The notes under the pieces: generated by a model
Told to the model about the DNA's origin: nothing
The model's input: only the letters and a program-made list of their open reading frames with translations
Databases searched by the model: none
Shown here: piece by piece, positions 1 to 9,248 of the stretch
How the letters are laid out: the number at the start of each line of letters is the position of its first letter
Numbering within the stretch: the stretch's first letter is position 1
Translations under genes and position numbers: made by a program
Source: Ferruginibacter sp.
GTDB lineage: Bacteria > Bacteroidota > Bacteroidia > Chitinophagales > Chitinophagaceae
DNA: 64,000 nucleotides
NCBI GenBank assembly: GCA_014379905.1
Contig: JACMKX010000186.1
Span: 24,167-88,166 of the forward strand
Reading direction: 5' to 3'

Positions 1-2061
1 ATCGGGGTAACTCGCAAATGCAGATCCTTCCAAAGCATTTGTCCAGTTCAAAGTTACCGCTGTAGTACCTGTACCTGTAATCCGATCAATTGTCCATACG
101 GCATCTACCACACTTGATTTTTGCGAAGCAGAAAATGCAGTACCGGCGGTTGTTCCTTCAATGGTAACTCCTTCAAAAACGCTCACGGCAAAATCTGCTG
201 CAGACGGAACTGTTATGGTAACAGGTAAAAAGTTAGCTGCAGTTCCAATAGGCAAAGTGGCAGCCGTGGTAATGCCATCAACCCGCAATACGCCTACATC
301 ATTACCCAGCCTGTTGCTTACAATATATTTTGCCGAACTGAAAGGTGCGCCCTGGATGGCAGTACCATTTAGTATTCTTACTGTATCCAACGCACGGATA
401 TTTAAGATACCGGAATTTAAGGTAAGCGTTCCTGCAAGCCTTGTGTTGTAATTGGTGGTAATGGGTGCATTTACAACAAGGTCTCCTAATGTTACGCTGC
501 CCGTGGCAGTAGTGCTTATACCAAATGGATTACTGGTTGCCGCATCAATAATATAATTGGTACCTGTTTGATAAGATTTTGAACCGGCACCGGTAACACT
601 TCCTGTCGCAATATCAAAACCATTTGCATTGGCGGTTTGTAAAGTGGCGGTGTCTGTTTCAAAACTATAGGTGCCGCCTGCCTGTGTACTCAAAGCAGGC
701 TTTGATAAATAAATGATATTGGCAGAAGCTCCAAAACCGATCACATTGGTATTGGGTGATAACCCCGGCCCCGTAACACTATAACCGGTGATACCCGCAG
801 GTGCTGCAAAAGACAACTGGTAAGAACCTGCTGTGGCGGTACCTGTTCCACCAACACCAATGGATGCAACACGTGAGGTAAATGTTCCTGCGCCTGCAAT
901 ACGGCCATTTGTGCCGAAATTTATTTTACCTACAATATTTGTAGCACTGGTGACCGTGATGATTTTTGTTAAGATGACATCACTGAAATTAGCAACAGTG
1001 AAATTAGGTATCTCAATAACGCCTGTTCCTGAAATGGTTTGAGGCGAATGTCCACCCATTACCAGCCCGTTACTGCCACTGGGGAAAGTGAAAAAACCAT
1101 TCACCGTCAGGTTTCCTAATACCGGTGTTTGCCCGGAAGTATGCGTAATAAAATAGGAAGCGTTATCTATAGTTAAATTGTCTATACGATATACAGGACC
1201 ATCGGCTTTGAGTGTATCTCCATTTTGTATAATTACATTGGCAAATGATTTTTGGTTTACCCAGGAAGAGCTTGCATAAGCAGTGCCATCCAAATAACTC
1301 ACATTAGATCCTTTCACATAAAAATTACTGCCCGTTTCAAAATTGGCAAATTGTACCGCCGAACTGTTTCCAAACGGACTTCTGCCTGAATAATAATGCA
1401 ACGAAGAACCCGTTTTGAACAAAACGGTATTGTTGCCCGAACCATTGAAGGGCGATACGGTGGTAGAATCGGTAACATGGCATTCGCCACCATTTTCGAA
1501 TACCAGGCCGGTGGGGGAAAGCGATGTAATATAGCTCGCCGTATGTGATGTTTGAGATAGCGGGCTGATGTAGAAGATACCGCTAACAGAACCGCTAGCG
1601 GTGGTTGGCACTGTTGGTAGTCCCAGTAAAATGCGAACATTGTAATTGCTTTGATCGCCCAATGTTACAACAGACCCGCCATTGATGACAAAATCAGCGA
1701 GGGCTGTTCCTTCTCCCTGGATACTAATGTTGGAACTTCCCACAGCGCTGCGGCTGAACTGCACATTTACATTGTTTTGAAAGATCATTCTTGCTACCGT
1801 GTCGCTGCTTGAATTAAGCACAACATTACCGGTGGCAGGCGTTGCTCCTCCCACATTACTCCCATCAAAGATCAAAACATCTGTATATTGGGCACCGGCT
1901 ACTACACGTGTATTGCCCAGGCCATCCAGTTGTGTATTCCAGTTGTTGTCGGAGGTAAAACTGGCCGGCCCGTTGCCGCCTGTCCAATAATAAGTAGTTT
2001 GAGAAAATGCAGTCAGGGTAAATAAACTGCACAGTAAAAAAGTAAAATTTAATTTCTTCAT
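1..2061 (-). CDS. Large secreted T9SS-type surface protein, 3' part cut by window edge
   Basis: A minus-strand frame begins with ATG at 2061 and stays open to position 1, so at least 687 codons are present and the C-terminus lies outside. It starts with a signal peptide (MKKLNFTFLLCSLF..., ending near AFSQ) followed by TTYYWTGG and DVLIFDGSNVGGATPATG. These match the start of the protein at 10466-13876 (TTYYWVGG, DILIFDGTNVGGATPATG). The two also share a later segment (FEGVTIEG...VVDAVWTIDR against FEGITANG...VVNAVWNINR), so they are paralogs along their length. The sequence is rich in Gly, Thr, Asn and Ser with beta-strand periodicity, as in surface beta-helix or adhesin proteins. It lies 46 nt downstream of the jelly-roll lyase gene and is probably in the same transcript. 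Function is unknown; polysaccharide binding or adhesion is inference. A T9SS C-terminal domain is expected from the paralog but not visible here. Confidence 0.85.
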   Translation of the reverse strand, partial: MKKLNFTFLLCSLFTLTAFSQTTYYWTGGNGPASFTSDNNWNTQLDGLGNTRVVAGAQYTDVLIFDGSNVGGATPATGNVVLNSSSDTVARMIFQNNVNVQFSRSAVGSSNISIQGEGTALADFVINGGSVVTLGDQSNYNVRILLGLPTVPTTASGSVSGIFYISPLSQTSHTASYITSLSPTGLVFENGGECHVTDSTTVSPFNGSGNNTVLFKTGSSLHYYSGRSPFGNSSAVQFANFETGSNFYVKGSNVSYLDGTAYASSSWVNQKSFANVIIQNGDTLKADGPVYRIDNLTIDNASYFITHTSGQTPVLGNLTVNGFFTFPSGSNGLVMGGHSPQTISGTGVIEIPNFTVANFSDVILTKIITVTSATNIVGKINFGTNGRIAGAGTFTSRVASIGVGGTGTATAGSYQLSFAAPAGITGYSVTGPGLSPNTNVIGFGASANIIYLSKPALSTQAGGTYSFETDTATLQTANANGFDIATGSVTGAGSKSYQTGTNYIIDAATSNPFGISTTATGSVTLGDLVVNAPITTNYNTRLAGTLTLNSGILNIRALDTVRILNGTAIQGAPFSSAKYIVSNRLGNDVGVLRVDGITTAATLPIGTAANFLPVTITVPSAADFAVSVFEGVTIEGTTAGTAFSASQKSSVVDAVWTIDRITGTGTTAVTLNWTNALEGSAFASYPD

Positions 2062-2107
2062 AGCAAACAATTGAAAAGTGAAAAATGTATAAGTAAGAAA
2101 GCATTTA

Positions 2108-3472
2108 TTATTGTTTATAAAACCTGCCAACATATCGCACTCCTGCATCATGCATTTGAATAAAATACATTCCCGCAGGCATATTAGGCAGCTGTTGATT
2201 TACCCCCGCATTAAGGCTACCGGCTGAACCTGACATATTACAGATATTTTTTCCTTCGCTGCTGCTAACAGTAAGGAGCAGATTTCTATTGGTTGAATTG
2301 ATATCCAGTTGGATCTTATTAGATACAGGGTTAGGATAAAGGTGTAAACTGTTGCCAGCGTTGCCACTGAACTTAACCAGCCTGGTATCAGAATAAACAA
2401 ACTGGTCATTGATATCCGTTTGTTTAAGCCGGTAGTAATTATTGGTTGGCAATGGTTTTTTGTCAACAAAACTGTATTCCTTTTGCTGTTGGGTGTTGCC
2501 AGCTGCCGGTAAAGTAGCAAGCGTTTCATAACGAATTCCGTCAGCAGATCTTTCTACAATAAATGTTTTGGTATTGAATTCGGATGAAGTAGTCCAGTTC
2601 AGCAATATTTCGGCCTTTTTTTGACTGGCGTTAAATCCTACAAGCTGTACAGGGAGTACAACTGCGCCTTCCGAAATAGAAAACAAACTAAACCGGATGC
2701 TTTCATCTCTCAGATCGGCCGGGGTATTGAGGCTGCGATAAATACCCCATTTTGGTCGTACAAAATTATTGTCAGGCCGGATGGTACTAATATTATTATT
2801 GCTGTAAGAAAGCAGGGTTGCATTATCGCTCACCCTTTTGATGTAGATATTATAAAAACCGTTAGCCGAGAGAAAAACCTGTTCTGTTGCTTCTACCCAG
2901 GTACCTTCAAACGGAGCCAGATTTACGATAGCATATTTTACAGTACCGGAAGTGCCATTGGCAACATATATCAATTCTAATTTATTGGGTGTTCCTTTTC
3001 TAACGGTTAAAGTAAAAATTGGTTGATCTTCATCCCCACCCACTGCCTTTACCTGGTGTATATGAGTGAAGCTCGACGAAGGTTTGAAGCCAACCGGAAT
3101 TTTAAACCTCCATTTATAATTAACAATTTCTCCCGGCCTGCCTTTTAAGCTCTCCGGCGAAGCGTCATATGTTTTTATTTCTACCCGCTGGCGGTCAAAA
3201 TTAATGCAACGGTCATTATCGGGTGTAACGTGCGCATAAAATTCAAATGCATACTGGCTAATATCTGTATCAAATACTTCTGCAATGTGCCGGCCAAATT
3301 CAGGATGAACACATTCCGGATCTTCTACTGCATTATATCCCGGCGCCAGTACGCTGTTTATAAGTTCGTAGGTATTGCCCGGACCGTTGGCAGTTAAAGT
3401 GGTTTGTGCTTTGGTATTAAATACAAAAACCACAAACAATAAAATAATATCGGCGGCAGCAATCTTTTTCAT
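2108..3472 (-). CDS. Secreted jelly-roll polysaccharide lyase candidate with T9SS sorting domain
   Basis: The 454-residue protein has an N-terminal signal (about 1-22), a catalytic-type beta-rich region (about 30-265), an FN3-like linker (about 275-365) and a type A T9SS sorting domain (from about 378: LYPNPVSNK, ending in PAGMYFIQM...GRFYKQ). Three short motifs recall the PL7/PL14/PL20 jelly-roll lyases in which R.E.R, Q-I-H and K-x-GxYN line the groove: RVEIK (96-100), HIHQVK (137-142) and KWGIYR (241-246). This is resemblance, not a family assignment. Its ATG overlaps the upstream esterase stop (TAATG), which implies translational coupling. The neighbours (SusCD, PL17, PL6) make an endo-acting polyuronide lyase the best guess. 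It could instead be a non-catalytic glycan-binding protein with the same fold. Confidence 0.7.
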   Translation of the reverse strand: MKKIAAADIILLFVVFVFNTKAQTTLTANGPGNTYELINSVLAPGYNAVEDPECVHPEFGRHIAEVFDTDISQYAFEFYAHVTPDNDRCINFDRQRVEIKTYDASPESLKGRPGEIVNYKWRFKIPVGFKPSSSFTHIHQVKAVGGDEDQPIFTLTVRKGTPNKLELIYVANGTSGTVKYAIVNLAPFEGTWVEATEQVFLSANGFYNIYIKRVSDNATLLSYSNNNISTIRPDNNFVRPKWGIYRSLNTPADLRDESIRFSLFSISEGAVVLPVQLVGFNASQKKAEILLNWTTSSEFNTKTFIVERSADGIRYETLATLPAAGNTQQQKEYSFVDKKPLPTNNYYRLKQTDINDQFVYSDTRLVKFSGNAGNSLHLYPNPVSNKIQLDINSTNRNLLLTVSSSEGKNICNMSGSAGSLNAGVNQQLPNMPAGMYFIQMHDAGVRYVGRFYKQ

Positions 3473-4365
3473 TATTTAAAATTGGGCAGGTCTAAAATAA
3501 ATTTCATGATGGCTTTGTTTACCTCGCTGTTTTTTTCTTTTTCAAACTTGCCATGCTGGCCACCTTCTACGGTAATAAATTCAGTGGTAACACCCACTTC
3601 TTTAAACTTTTTATGCAGTTCTACAGATTGCTGGTAAGGCACTGTAGGATCAGCGTCGCCATGAACAATAAATGTAGGAGGGCTATTTTTAGTTACATAA
3701 CTGATGGGAGAAACAGACGCCGCAAATTTTTGATCATTGGCTTTATCACCTAACCAGCGGGTAGCTGATTTACTGGTTACATTTTTGCCATAACCCCAGT
3801 CCCATACATCGGTGATACCATATTTATCAATGATGGCTGCCACCTTTATGTTTTCTACACCGGGGCAATTGCCGTCAAAGCGATGATCGTTGGCCAGCAG
3901 GCCACCCATCAATGCAAGATGCCCGCCGGCACTGCCGCCCATGATCACAATCTTGTTGGGGTCGATGTTTAGAGCTGCTGCATTTTTTACTAAATAGATC
4001 AATGCACAACGAATATCTTCTACTGCAGCCGGGGCAGTAGCCTGGCCTGTTAAACGATATCCTACGTTAGCAACGGCGAAACCCTGTTTAAAAAAAGTAT
4101 TGAATCCGGTCTGTGATTCTTTTTGTCCCTTATTCCATCCACCTCCATGAATATTGATCACAACAGCCGCCGGTCCTTTTTCTTTGGGTGCGAGGTAAAG
4201 GTCCATTCTGCCATCCCAGTCTTTTACTTTTGCATACACAACATTGAGTTGTGCGGTGTAGCCTGCAGGGTATTCTACTGGTTTAAAAGTAACAGTGGTA
4301 TCTGTTTGAGCAGAAGTATTTGCAGCAACAAAAAGACAAATCGCAAAAAATATTTTCTTCTTCAT
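3472..4365 (-). CDS. Secreted alpha/beta-hydrolase, BD-FAE/acetyl-esterase type
   Basis: This 297-residue protein has a cleavable signal peptide (1-20, ending NTSAQ). Visible alpha/beta-hydrolase motifs are the oxyanion segment HGGGW (73-77), the nucleophile elbow GGSAGGH with Ser145, the acid loop HGDADP (Asp237 or Asp239) and the His in GGQHG (His271). The order and length fit bacterial esterase/lipase HSL or BD-FAE-like enzymes that remove acetyl or feruloyl groups from polysaccharides. It sits between SusD and the jelly-roll lyase, so removal of O-acetyl groups from an acetylated uronan such as bacterial alginate is a reasonable inference. The stop codon overlaps the next start by one base. 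A hairpin in the 60-nt gap after SusD may reduce its expression relative to SusCD. Confidence 0.85.
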   Translation of the reverse strand: MKKKIFFAICLFVAANTSAQTDTTVTFKPVEYPAGYTAQLNVVYAKVKDWDGRMDLYLAPKEKGPAAVVINIHGGGWNKGQKESQTGFNTFFKQGFAVANVGYRLTGQATAPAAVEDIRCALIYLVKNAAALNIDPNKIVIMGGSAGGHLALMGGLLANDHRFDGNCPGVENIKVAAIIDKYGITDVWDWGYGKNVTSKSATRWLGDKANDQKFAASVSPISYVTKNSPPTFIVHGDADPTVPYQQSVELHKKFKEVGVTTEFITVEGGQHGKFEKEKNSEVNKAIMKFILDLPNFK

Positions 4366-4389
4366 ATTTTATCATTTATGTTTATCAAC

Positions 4390-4417
4390 ACCTGTAAGGT
4401 TTTAACAGCTTACAGGT
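4390..4417 (-). terminator. Intercistronic hairpin after susD
   Basis: ACCTGTAAG (4390-4398) and CTTACAGGT (4409-4417) form a perfect 9-bp stem with a 10-nt loop in the gap between susD and the esterase gene. No strong U-run follows on the minus strand, so it is more likely an attenuator or RNA-stabilising hairpin than a full terminator. Such elements after susCD are common in utilization loci and would explain higher susCD transcript levels. Confidence 0.5.
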
Positions 4418-4425
4418 ATTATTGA

Positions 4426-5982
4426 TTAATAACTTGGATTTTGAGGAATGACCAATTGTGTATTGGTATCAATCTCCCGCTGGGGAATGGGCAATAAAAA
4501 ACGATCTGTAACCACCAGGGCCTGCAATTCTGCCAGTGTTGGCGTTGGCGGCAAATAAGTTCTGTAATGCGATTGGTATTCATCTGCAAAATGATCTTTC
4601 ATTCTTTGCTGTGCGGTAACGGTCGTCATGGTTACATTAAACCTTATAAGATCAAACCAGCGTTGATTTTCAAATGCAAATTCTATTCTTCTCTCTTCAC
4701 TCAATGCATTTTCAAAACGTGCAACTGTTGATAATGAATCCATCGTGTAATTTACCAGTCCTGCACGTGGCCTTACACTATTTAACAAATCTATACTTGG
4801 TTGTGAATAGCCCTGTGCTTCTGCCATCATTAATAAAATATCAGCATAGCGCAATACCGGCCAATCGCTTTCACCATCATCTACCTGTGTTACGGGGAAA
4901 AGATATTTTTTTACATACCATTTTGCCGCGGTACCGGTGCCTGTTACTCCAATTAAATTTGGTTTCCGCAGGTCACCGTTGGTTAAAGTATCCAGCTCTG
5001 CTGTGGGATAATTTAATCCATCACCATCGCCATTAATGATGGTGGACCCTGTACCCAATGGCGCAAAGGTGTTTCCAAAATGTGAGCCCAGGCCTAAACC
5101 GCCAGCCTTGTATCTGACTGCAAAAAGTATTTCGCTATTCATTTCTTCTCCAATCGAAAAAACTGCAGTGTAAGTTGGTCGCAGGGAGTGACCGCTGCTG
5201 TTAATAATATCCTGCAAATGCGGCACTGCTTCAGCCTTTCGGTTTAATGTAAGATACACCTTAGCCAAAAGCCCCTTTGCAGCCCAACGTGTAGCTCTGC
5301 CCAGGTCGGCAGAGAATGCCGGCGAACTCATTTGACCATAGGTTTGCATTTTAAGATTGGCAGCTGCGTTTACAAGGTCAGCTTCTATTAATTTATAAAT
5401 ATCAGCTACAGCAACCCTATTCATTGTTTTTGCTTCGGTGGTCGTTATGTCTTTATGTACTAAAAAAACACCGCCAAATAATCTAACCAAATTAAAATAA
5501 TGATAGGCCCTGATGAACATGGCTTCCCCAGCCAATTGTTTACGATCCGCTTCAGTAATTGGAATGGTAATATCTTTAAATGTAAGTATCCCCGATGCCG
5601 GATCGTATACAACACCTAATTTTTCCAAAACGATATTTGCATTGCGAATATTACTGTACGTGGCAAGCCAGTAGTTATAAATTTGTTGTTGCGTGGTAGC
5701 TGGAATAAACATATCCAGGTCACTCAAATCCCTGTTGGAAGATGCCGTACTACCCGGGGCTCCCATCTTTGAATTATCGCTTCTCAACTCCGTAAACATC
5801 CATTCATTAAAAAGCGGTCTTTGCATTCCATTGTAGCACCCGGTTAGCGCAGACCTTACTTCATCCGTATTCGCATAAAAGTTTTTAGTATCAATATTTG
5901 ATTGCGGATATAAATCGATTGTTTTTTTACAACCCAGAAAACCAAGGCTGCAAAACAAAAGGATGTATTTAATATTTTTCAT
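4426..5982 (-). CDS. SusD/RagB-family outer-membrane glycan-binding lipoprotein
   Basis: The 518-residue protein is the usual SusD length. It begins with a lipoprotein signal with Cys18 (GFLGC) and KTIDLYPQS, the typical N-terminus in which the chain wraps the partner. The TPR-like segment FIRAYHYFNLVRLFGG (about 176-191) and the C-terminal ALSEERRIEFAFENQRWFDLIRF are SusD hallmarks. The end LLPIPQREIDTN...IPQNPSY is also diagnostic. It lies 18 nt after the SusC gene and is surely cotranscribed with it. Role: captures oligosaccharide on the cell surface and acts as the lid of the SusC transporter. Ligand specificity cannot be read from the sequence; the lyases around it suggest oligo-uronates. 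Confidence 0.97.
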   Translation of the reverse strand: MKNIKYILLFCSLGFLGCKKTIDLYPQSNIDTKNFYANTDEVRSALTGCYNGMQRPLFNEWMFTELRSDNSKMGAPGSTASSNRDLSDLDMFIPATTQQQIYNYWLATYSNIRNANIVLEKLGVVYDPASGILTFKDITIPITEADRKQLAGEAMFIRAYHYFNLVRLFGGVFLVHKDITTTEAKTMNRVAVADIYKLIEADLVNAAANLKMQTYGQMSSPAFSADLGRATRWAAKGLLAKVYLTLNRKAEAVPHLQDIINSSGHSLRPTYTAVFSIGEEMNSEILFAVRYKAGGLGLGSHFGNTFAPLGTGSTIINGDGDGLNYPTAELDTLTNGDLRKPNLIGVTGTGTAAKWYVKKYLFPVTQVDDGESDWPVLRYADILLMMAEAQGYSQPSIDLLNSVRPRAGLVNYTMDSLSTVARFENALSEERRIEFAFENQRWFDLIRFNVTMTTVTAQQRMKDHFADEYQSHYRTYLPPTPTLAELQALVVTDRFLLPIPQREIDTNTQLVIPQNPSY

Positions 5983-6000
5983 TTTGATCTTTTTTGGAAA

Positions 6001-9000
6001 TTAAAAATTAATGTCTATACCAAATAAAACTGTGCGTGGCATTGGAAAACCGCCCCGCTGGTAGCCATCAACCAAAGGTGTATTGTAAACACCGGATGTG
6101 AATCGTGCTTCCGTGGCAATGCCCCTGTAACCGCTGGCGCTATTGAAAAATAAATTTTGTCCTGAGAAATAAACACGCAATGAACTAAGCTGCATTCTTT
6201 TTGCAAGGGCAGCCGGTAAGGTGTAACCAACCACCACTTCCCTTAAAGCCATGTAGGAAGCATCTTCCACTACATAATCAGTCAACATCCAGTTAAAACC
6301 GATAGTTGAATAAGGCGTTTTGCCATCGCCTGGAAACATAGGACTCAACCAGCGATTGCTGTTGTAATTTTTGTTGTAACGTTTTGTTTCGTTGTAGTTG
6401 GGATCACCATTTATTAACTGGCCGCCCTTTACACCTTGTAGTAAAAAGCTAACATCAAGTGCTTTAATAGTAAAGCTATTATTGAGGCCCCAGGTAAATT
6501 TAGGATAAGGGCTGCCAATTACAGTTCTGTCATTTGCATCTAAAACATTATCGCCATTTAAGTCAACTATTTTTAACCCCCCTGGTACAAATACATTGCT
6601 AAGTGTACTGGTTAAGCCTGCCGCCTGGGCTTTTGTAATTTGGGCTTGCGATAACCAAACCCCATCGGTTTTAAAACCAAAGAATTCCACTAATGGCCGG
6701 CCGGGCATATTGCGATATAACTCTGTACGTTCACCCTGGTTAAGCAGGAAAGCTTCCTCGCCCAATTGCAGTAATTTATTTTTGTTGTGCGCCAGGTTAA
6801 AGCTGGTAGTCCATTTAAAATTCTTTTTGCGGACGTTGTTGGTCGTTAACTCAATTTCTATACCCCTGTTTTGCAACTGTCCTATGTTATTATTAAACTG
6901 GGGAGATCCGATAAATGCCATAACGGATTGCCTCAACAAAAGCTGATCGGTTTTTGACTGGTAAAAGTTCATGCTCAGGCTAACAATATTTTTGAACATA
7001 CTCAGGTCAAACCCTGCGTTGTACTGGAAAGTACGTTCCCAGGTAATAACGGGGTTAGCAATAACCACCCTATTAGGGGCTTGCCCTGGAACAGTTGTAC
7101 CGGTTCCTGCACCCAATGGATAATTGGCAGGATATAAAAGATCGAGCCAACCAAAATCATCTATCCGGTTGTTACCCGTAACGCCATAACTGGCCCGTAA
7201 TTTCAAAGAATTGATCGTTTTTACATCCTTCAAAAAATTTTCTTCACTTAGTACCCAACCTGCGGAAACGGATGGAAAACTCCCCCATTTATTACCGGGT
7301 CCAAACTTAGAACTACCATCTGCCCGTACACTTGCAGAAAAAAGATATTTATTGGCGTAACTATACATTATCCTGCCGAGATAAGAAACCAGTCCGACCT
7401 GGTTTCTTAAATTATAACTCCCCTGCCAATTATTGTTGGCATCTACAGAAGGCTGCTCAATCTGCAATGCAGTACTGGCAGTTTGTATATTATCGCTAGG
7501 GAAATTTGTACCAATTACCTGTTCATCTCTTATCAAAGTTTTTTGCGCTGTAAACCCTGCTAATACATTAAAAGAATGATCCTTTATTTTTTTATTATAG
7601 GTCAATGTATTTTCAGACAACAGGTCAATGAACAAACGATTGTTGTAAGCGCCACGATTTACATCTCCGTCCCTGTTAGAATTTCTTTTGGCAAAATCAA
7701 CTGCCTCGCTGTAATTGGCATAGATACTGCCCAGGGCTTTAAACTCCAAACCGGGTATGATGGTAAACGTCATATCTCCTGCTGATTGAACCCTGTACTC
7801 ATTGGAAGTAATGGTTCTTGTTTCCATTACAGATTTTGGCGTATTGTTAGCGGTATTAAAAGGATCTAATGTGGATGTGCTTGTATACAAGGTACCATCG
7901 GGCATTAAACCACTATACATCTGTCCGTTAAAATGCCGGGCCTGTACAAAATCGCCCGGCTTAATGCTGGCCCATGTGGGAGACTGTCTGACAAAGGCCG
8001 CAGTAGTTGCTGTGTGATATACGGGCAGGAAAGATTGAAATCTTACAAAATCAATAAATCCTACAGAAGGTCTTTCTCTTTTTGTATAAGAAGGATTAAG
8101 ATTAAAACTGAACTTTAGATTCTTACTCAAATTACCATCCAGTTTTGTACGCAAACTATATTTGTCATATTCACTGTGATACATCAGGCCCTGGTCTTGC
8201 TGGTAAGCCCCGGAAATAAAATATTTTAATGTTCTGCTGCCACCTGATACTGCCATTTGCAGGTTGCGAACGCTTGCAGAGCGAAGTGCCTCATCCTGCC
8301 AGTTAGTACCCATACCCTTCAGGATGGTATTTTCAACGATGTAGGCAGCACGCTCATTGTTGGCAATAATTTGTGTGCCTGTTGGAGGCGCTATGGTTGA
8401 ATCCGTTGCTTTTAAAGAAGCTTCGTAATACAATAGGTTGGTATATTCAGACGTGGTCATCATCGGGTATTTTTCATATGCCGATTTGAACCCATTTGAA
8501 AATTTAAGAGAATATTTTGGTTTCTCTGCTTTACCACTCTTGGTGGTAATAATGATCACCCCATTGGCCCCCCGGGAACCGTATATGGCAGCAGAGGCAG
8601 CATCTTTAAGCACTTCCACAGATTGTACATCTGCCATGTTTACAAAAGACAATCCATCCTGTATCGGATGACCATCTACTACTACCAGCGGGCTGGCCGC
8701 AGCACTCACAGAACTTATGCCCCGTACATTTATTTTAGGTTCGGAGCCCGCTTCAGAGCTGACGTTTTGAATTTGCACACCGGCAATTTTTCCCTGCAAG
8801 GCCTGGTCAAGCCTTGACACAGGGGATTCATCCAACCGCTCATTCTGGTATTTTGAAATGGCGCCGGTTACCAGTGATCTTTTCTGCGTACCATACCCAA
8901 TGATCACTACTTCATCATTGGAAAAAGGGGCAGGAAGCAATGCTATATCCAGCGTTGTTTTTCCATCGATGATAACCGTTTGCGGTGTAAAACCTACGTA

Positions 9001-9219
9001 GGAAAATATGAGCGTAGAAGTATTATTATTTACGCTGATTGAATAAGTTCCACCTTCCCCGGTTACCGCCCCACCCTTTTGTTTGTCTGCAAGAATATTT
9101 ACTCCCTGCAAAGCCTCACCGGTGGCCTGGTTGGTTACCTTACCGGTAATTGTTTTCTTTTGCGCAAACACAGCCGTGCCTGCCAGCAAAAGGAACAACA
9201 AACAATGTAATCTTTTCAT
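6001..9219 (-). CDS. SusC/RagA-family TonB-dependent transporter
   Basis: The 1072-residue protein has a signal peptide (1-20), a carboxypeptidase-D-like beta-sandwich (about 22-95, ITGKVTNQATGEALQGVNI), the DEVVIIGYGTQKR junction (102-114), and a plug domain (about 115-235) with VEVLKDAASAAIYGSRGANG (201-220). The rest is a 22-strand-type barrel ending in VLFGIDINF with a terminal Phe. These features define SusC rather than a siderophore receptor. It imports oligosaccharides across the outer membrane with energy from TonB-ExbBD. It lies 29 nt downstream of the Alginate_lyase-fold gene and directly upstream of SusD. There is no N-terminal anti-sigma-interaction (STN) domain, which fits regulation by the local LacI protein instead of an ECF sigma/FecR pair. 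Confidence 0.97.
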   Translation of the reverse strand: MKRLHCLLFLLLAGTAVFAQKKTITGKVTNQATGEALQGVNILADKQKGGAVTGEGGTYSISVNNNTSTLIFSYVGFTPQTVIIDGKTTLDIALLPAPFSNDEVVIIGYGTQKRSLVTGAISKYQNERLDESPVSRLDQALQGKIAGVQIQNVSSEAGSEPKINVRGISSVSAAASPLVVVDGHPIQDGLSFVNMADVQSVEVLKDAASAAIYGSRGANGVIIITTKSGKAEKPKYSLKFSNGFKSAYEKYPMMTTSEYTNLLYYEASLKATDSTIAPPTGTQIIANNERAAYIVENTILKGMGTNWQDEALRSASVRNLQMAVSGGSRTLKYFISGAYQQDQGLMYHSEYDKYSLRTKLDGNLSKNLKFSFNLNPSYTKRERPSVGFIDFVRFQSFLPVYHTATTAAFVRQSPTWASIKPGDFVQARHFNGQMYSGLMPDGTLYTSTSTLDPFNTANNTPKSVMETRTITSNEYRVQSAGDMTFTIIPGLEFKALGSIYANYSEAVDFAKRNSNRDGDVNRGAYNNRLFIDLLSENTLTYNKKIKDHSFNVLAGFTAQKTLIRDEQVIGTNFPSDNIQTASTALQIEQPSVDANNNWQGSYNLRNQVGLVSYLGRIMYSYANKYLFSASVRADGSSKFGPGNKWGSFPSVSAGWVLSEENFLKDVKTINSLKLRASYGVTGNNRIDDFGWLDLLYPANYPLGAGTGTTVPGQAPNRVVIANPVITWERTFQYNAGFDLSMFKNIVSLSMNFYQSKTDQLLLRQSVMAFIGSPQFNNNIGQLQNRGIEIELTTNNVRKKNFKWTTSFNLAHNKNKLLQLGEEAFLLNQGERTELYRNMPGRPLVEFFGFKTDGVWLSQAQITKAQAAGLTSTLSNVFVPGGLKIVDLNGDNVLDANDRTVIGSPYPKFTWGLNNSFTIKALDVSFLLQGVKGGQLINGDPNYNETKRYNKNYNSNRWLSPMFPGDGKTPYSTIGFNWMLTDYVVEDASYMALREVVVGYTLPAALAKRMQLSSLRVYFSGQNLFFNSASGYRGIATEARFTSGVYNTPLVDGYQRGGFPMPRTVLFGIDINF

Positions 9220-9248
9220 AATAGCAATTTTAGTATGTCAATCGATTT

